A stretch of 7,469 nucleotides of DNA from Bacteroidales bacterium UBA1309 (GTDB lineage: Bacteria; Bacteroidota; Bacteroidia; Bacteroidales; Dysgonomonadaceae): NCBI GenBank assembly GCA_002307185.1, contig DBTT01000003.1, positions 1 to 7,469 on the forward strand, written 5' to 3'. The translations under genes were made by a program, and so were the position numbers. Of this stretch, positions 6,444 to 7,469 are shown piece after piece (position 1 is the first letter of the stretch; each line of letters starts with the position of its first letter). A model generated the notes under the pieces. That model was not told the origin of the DNA. It saw only the letters and a program-made list of their open reading frames with translations, and searched no databases.

Positions 6444-6979
6444 CGTTGAGATTTAATCTGTTCAAGGTAAAACTTGTAAAATCCATCTTTAATCTCGTTG
6501 CGAACCCGAATAAATTCACTCCATATAAAGTCATCCGTACCGACCGCATGGCTTGGATCATCAAACCCAATATGCAGACGATGTTTTACTTTTCCGATAA
6601 ATGCCGGGCAGGCTTCATTAGCACCACCGCAAACGGTTATCACATAATCCCATTCTTCGCCAATATATTTATCCACTGAATCGGATGTGTGCGTGCTAAT
6701 ATCAATACCCGCTTCGGCCATTGCTTTTACGGCTTTTTCGTTTAGTTTGCCACTAGCTTGCGTTCCGGCGGAACACACGGTAATACTTTTGTCGAATGAT
6801 TGTAAAAAGCCGTGTGCCATTTGGCTGCGACAGGAATTTCCTGTACAAAGAATTAACACTTTCATGTTTTGTAAAGCAACCTCTTTTACTTCCTCTGCTT
6901 CACGTACATCAATGAATAACGCTCCAGACTGGATCTCTTCATTTACCTTTTCAGGGCTTCTTTCTACCATAACTTTCAT
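6440..6979 (-). CDS. arsC: Arsenate reductase (LMW-phosphatase, thioredoxin-coupled type) with an N-terminal rhodanese-like remnant
   Basis: Cytoplasmic reductase converting arsenate to arsenite. From Met39 on it is a complete ArsC of the low-molecular-weight tyrosine phosphatase fold, similar to Staphylococcus pI258 ArsC. The P-loop is C45-TGNS-C50-RS, with C45 the nucleophile. The redox pair is C117 and C124 in ITVCGGANEACP, and the general-acid loop is in GFDDP (D140/D141). These cysteines point to recycling by thioredoxin. The 179-residue frame is longer than the usual 130-140 because of 38 extra residues at the front (ATG 6979), including ALFIDVREAEEV, which looks like the first strands of a rhodanese domain. 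Translation could begin at 6979, 12 nt after the arsR stop, or at the internal ATG 6865, which gives a standard 141-residue ArsC. The longer frame is kept because it is open and tightly spaced to arsR. The 3' end overlaps acr3 by 4 nt. Confidence 0.94.
   Translation of the reverse strand: MKVMVERSPEKVNEEIQSGALFIDVREAEEVKEVALQNMKVLILCTGNSCRSQMAHGFLQSFDKSITVCSAGTQASGKLNEKAVKAMAEAGIDISTHTSDSVDKYIGEEWDYVITVCGGANEACPAFIGKVKHRLHIGFDDPSHAVGTDDFIWSEFIRVRNEIKDGFYKFYLEQIKSQR
6866..6979 (-). pseudogene. Truncated rhodanese-like domain fused in frame to arsC
   Basis: These 38 codons (MKVMVERSPEKVNEE, then ALFIDVREAEEVKEVALQN) resemble the start of small rhodanese proteins, whose first strand typically reads (F)IDVRE..E. 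The catalytic cysteine loop and the remaining two thirds of the domain are absent, and the frame runs straight into the ArsC start. Small rhodaneses are, to my knowledge, sometimes found in bacterial ars loci. The simplest reading is a deletion that removed the rest of a rhodanese gene that stood between arsR and arsC. It could also be a leader with a function of its own. Confidence 0.5.
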
Positions 6980-6991
6980 TTATTTTATTTT

Positions 6992-7333
6992 TCAGCACGG
7001 TTTGTCCGTCTGACAGTCATTATTTGCAGTTTTTATCATTTTAAAAAAAGTATCAAAAAGCTGCAAATTCTCTTCAATACAACGGCCACACAAACAATAA
7101 TTAATTTTCAGACCGTGAATCTCGCCGTGAATTAATCCCATGTCGCGCAATTCTTTTAAATGTTGTGAAACGGTAGTGCGGCTCAATGGCAATTTGTCTG
7201 AAATATCACCCGAAATACAGGTTTTTGTTTCGGCCAGGTACTTTAAAATTGCCAATCTTGCCGGATTTGAAAATACCTGAGCCAATTTGGCTAACTCCTG
7301 CAACTCTTTATCAAAGACTTCCGGTTTTCTCAT
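6992..7333 (-). CDS. arsR: ArsR/SmtB-family arsenic-responsive repressor
   Basis: Dimeric winged-helix repressor expected to hold the operon off until As(III) binds. The chosen ATG at 7333 gives 113 residues (MRKPEVFDKE). The longer frame to 7387 is rejected because it runs across the promoter and operator. The fold is visible: FSNPARLAILKYLAE (about 21-35), then the recognition region ISDKLPLSRTTVSQHLKELR (44-63) and the wing GLIHGEIHGLKINY. Candidate metal ligands are C39 in ETKTC, at the place of the E. coli ArsR metal-site helix, and the cluster C80-L-C82-GR-C85 after the wing, with C107 and C113 in the tail. The E. coli-type CVCDLC motif is absent, so the metal site may differ. The gene is first in the operon and lies 12 nt upstream of the arsC frame. 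Confidence 0.95.
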   Translation of the reverse strand: MRKPEVFDKELQELAKLAQVFSNPARLAILKYLAETKTCISGDISDKLPLSRTTVSQHLKELRDMGLIHGEIHGLKINYCLCGRCIEENLQLFDTFFKMIKTANNDCQTDKPC

Positions 7334-7346
7334 GTTATATGTTTTA

Positions 7347-7364
7347 TGTCGTAAACATACGACA
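7347..7364. promoter_or_regulatory. Probable ArsR operator (TGTCGTA-N4-TACGACA)
   Basis: TGTCGTA (7347-7353) and TACGACA (7358-7364) are perfect 7-bp inverted arms with AACA between them, and looser symmetry continues outward. The -7 element lies wholly inside the palindrome, so a bound ArsR dimer would block RNA polymerase directly. Symmetry and position are seen in the sequence; binding by ArsR is inferred from the general habit of this family to bind short palindromes at its own promoter. Confidence 0.72.
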
Positions 7365-7383
7365 CAACGTGGCGCAAAACAAA
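7352..7383 (-). promoter_or_regulatory. Bacteroidetes-type promoter of the ars operon
   Basis: On the minus strand, TTTG (7383-7380) is followed after exactly 20 nt by TATGTTTA (7359-7352), which matches TAnnTTTG at five of six fixed bases. The spacing is within the 19-21 nt known for Bacteroides promoters. Transcription would start near 7346, giving a leader of roughly 12 nt before the arsR ATG at 7333. The position also rules out the longer arsR frame. Confidence 0.72.
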
Positions 7384-7469
7384 TCATTCGTATTAAAATT
7401 CTGTTACATTACAACAAAAAAGGGCAAGGAGGCATCAAGGCAAACAACAATTACTTTTTTATTATCTTT

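Noticed and set aside
7334..7387. Eighteen extra N-terminal residues of arsR (start at 7387)
   Set aside because: The region contains the promoter and operator, the residues do not look like an ArsR N-terminus, and ATG 7333 gives a normal length.
7384..7469. Repeated AAGG/AGGCA pattern near 7423-7443 as a possible terminator or repeat array
   Set aside because: The repeats are direct, not inverted, only two imperfect copies are present, and no stem followed by a T-run can be formed.

Overview
The window looks like chromosomal DNA of a Bacteroidales bacterium (Bacteroides/Parabacteroides-like; genus not resolved). The signs are atpA followed directly by atpG at the end of an ATP synthase cluster, promoter motifs of the Bacteroidetes type (TTTG / TAnnTTTG), little use of Shine-Dalgarno sequences, a HAMP-less histidine kinase paired with an OmpR-type regulator, and a small peptide with a Bacteroidetes-style double-glycine leader.

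Layout. (1) 1-1718, plus strand: the 3' part of atpA, then complete atpG, closed by a strong intrinsic terminator. (2) 1690-3849, minus strand: a histidine kinase and, 12 nt downstream of it, its response regulator. The regulator gene converges on atpG and its last codons lie inside the atpG terminator. A good TAnnTTTG promoter sits directly before the kinase and overlaps its longest possible reading frame, which favours a start at 3780. (3) 3850-4370: about 520 bases with no large gene. They hold a 43-codon plus-strand gene at 4043-4174 for a double-glycine leader peptide with a cysteine-free, beta-hairpin-like core, and a long inverted repeat at 4283-4328. I found nothing else convincing here. 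(4) 4371-7383, minus strand: an arsenic resistance operon, arsR-arsC-acr3, followed after 36 nt by a HAD-family phosphatase with a probable lipoprotein signal. The promoter and a palindromic operator overlap just upstream of arsR. The last 86 bases (7384-7469) show no feature I can support.

How the genes fit together. AtpA and AtpG are parts of F1. ArsR would repress its operon until arsenic binds; ArsC reduces arsenate to arsenite and Acr3 exports arsenite. ArsC carries an in-frame 38-residue N-terminal piece that looks like the start of a rhodanese domain, suggesting a deletion that fused a former rhodanese gene to arsC. The kinase/regulator pair is divergent from the peptide gene. This arrangement raises, but does not prove, the idea that the peptide is secreted and sensed or regulated by this pair. 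The peptide with its neighbouring kinase is the most likely undescribed element of the window.
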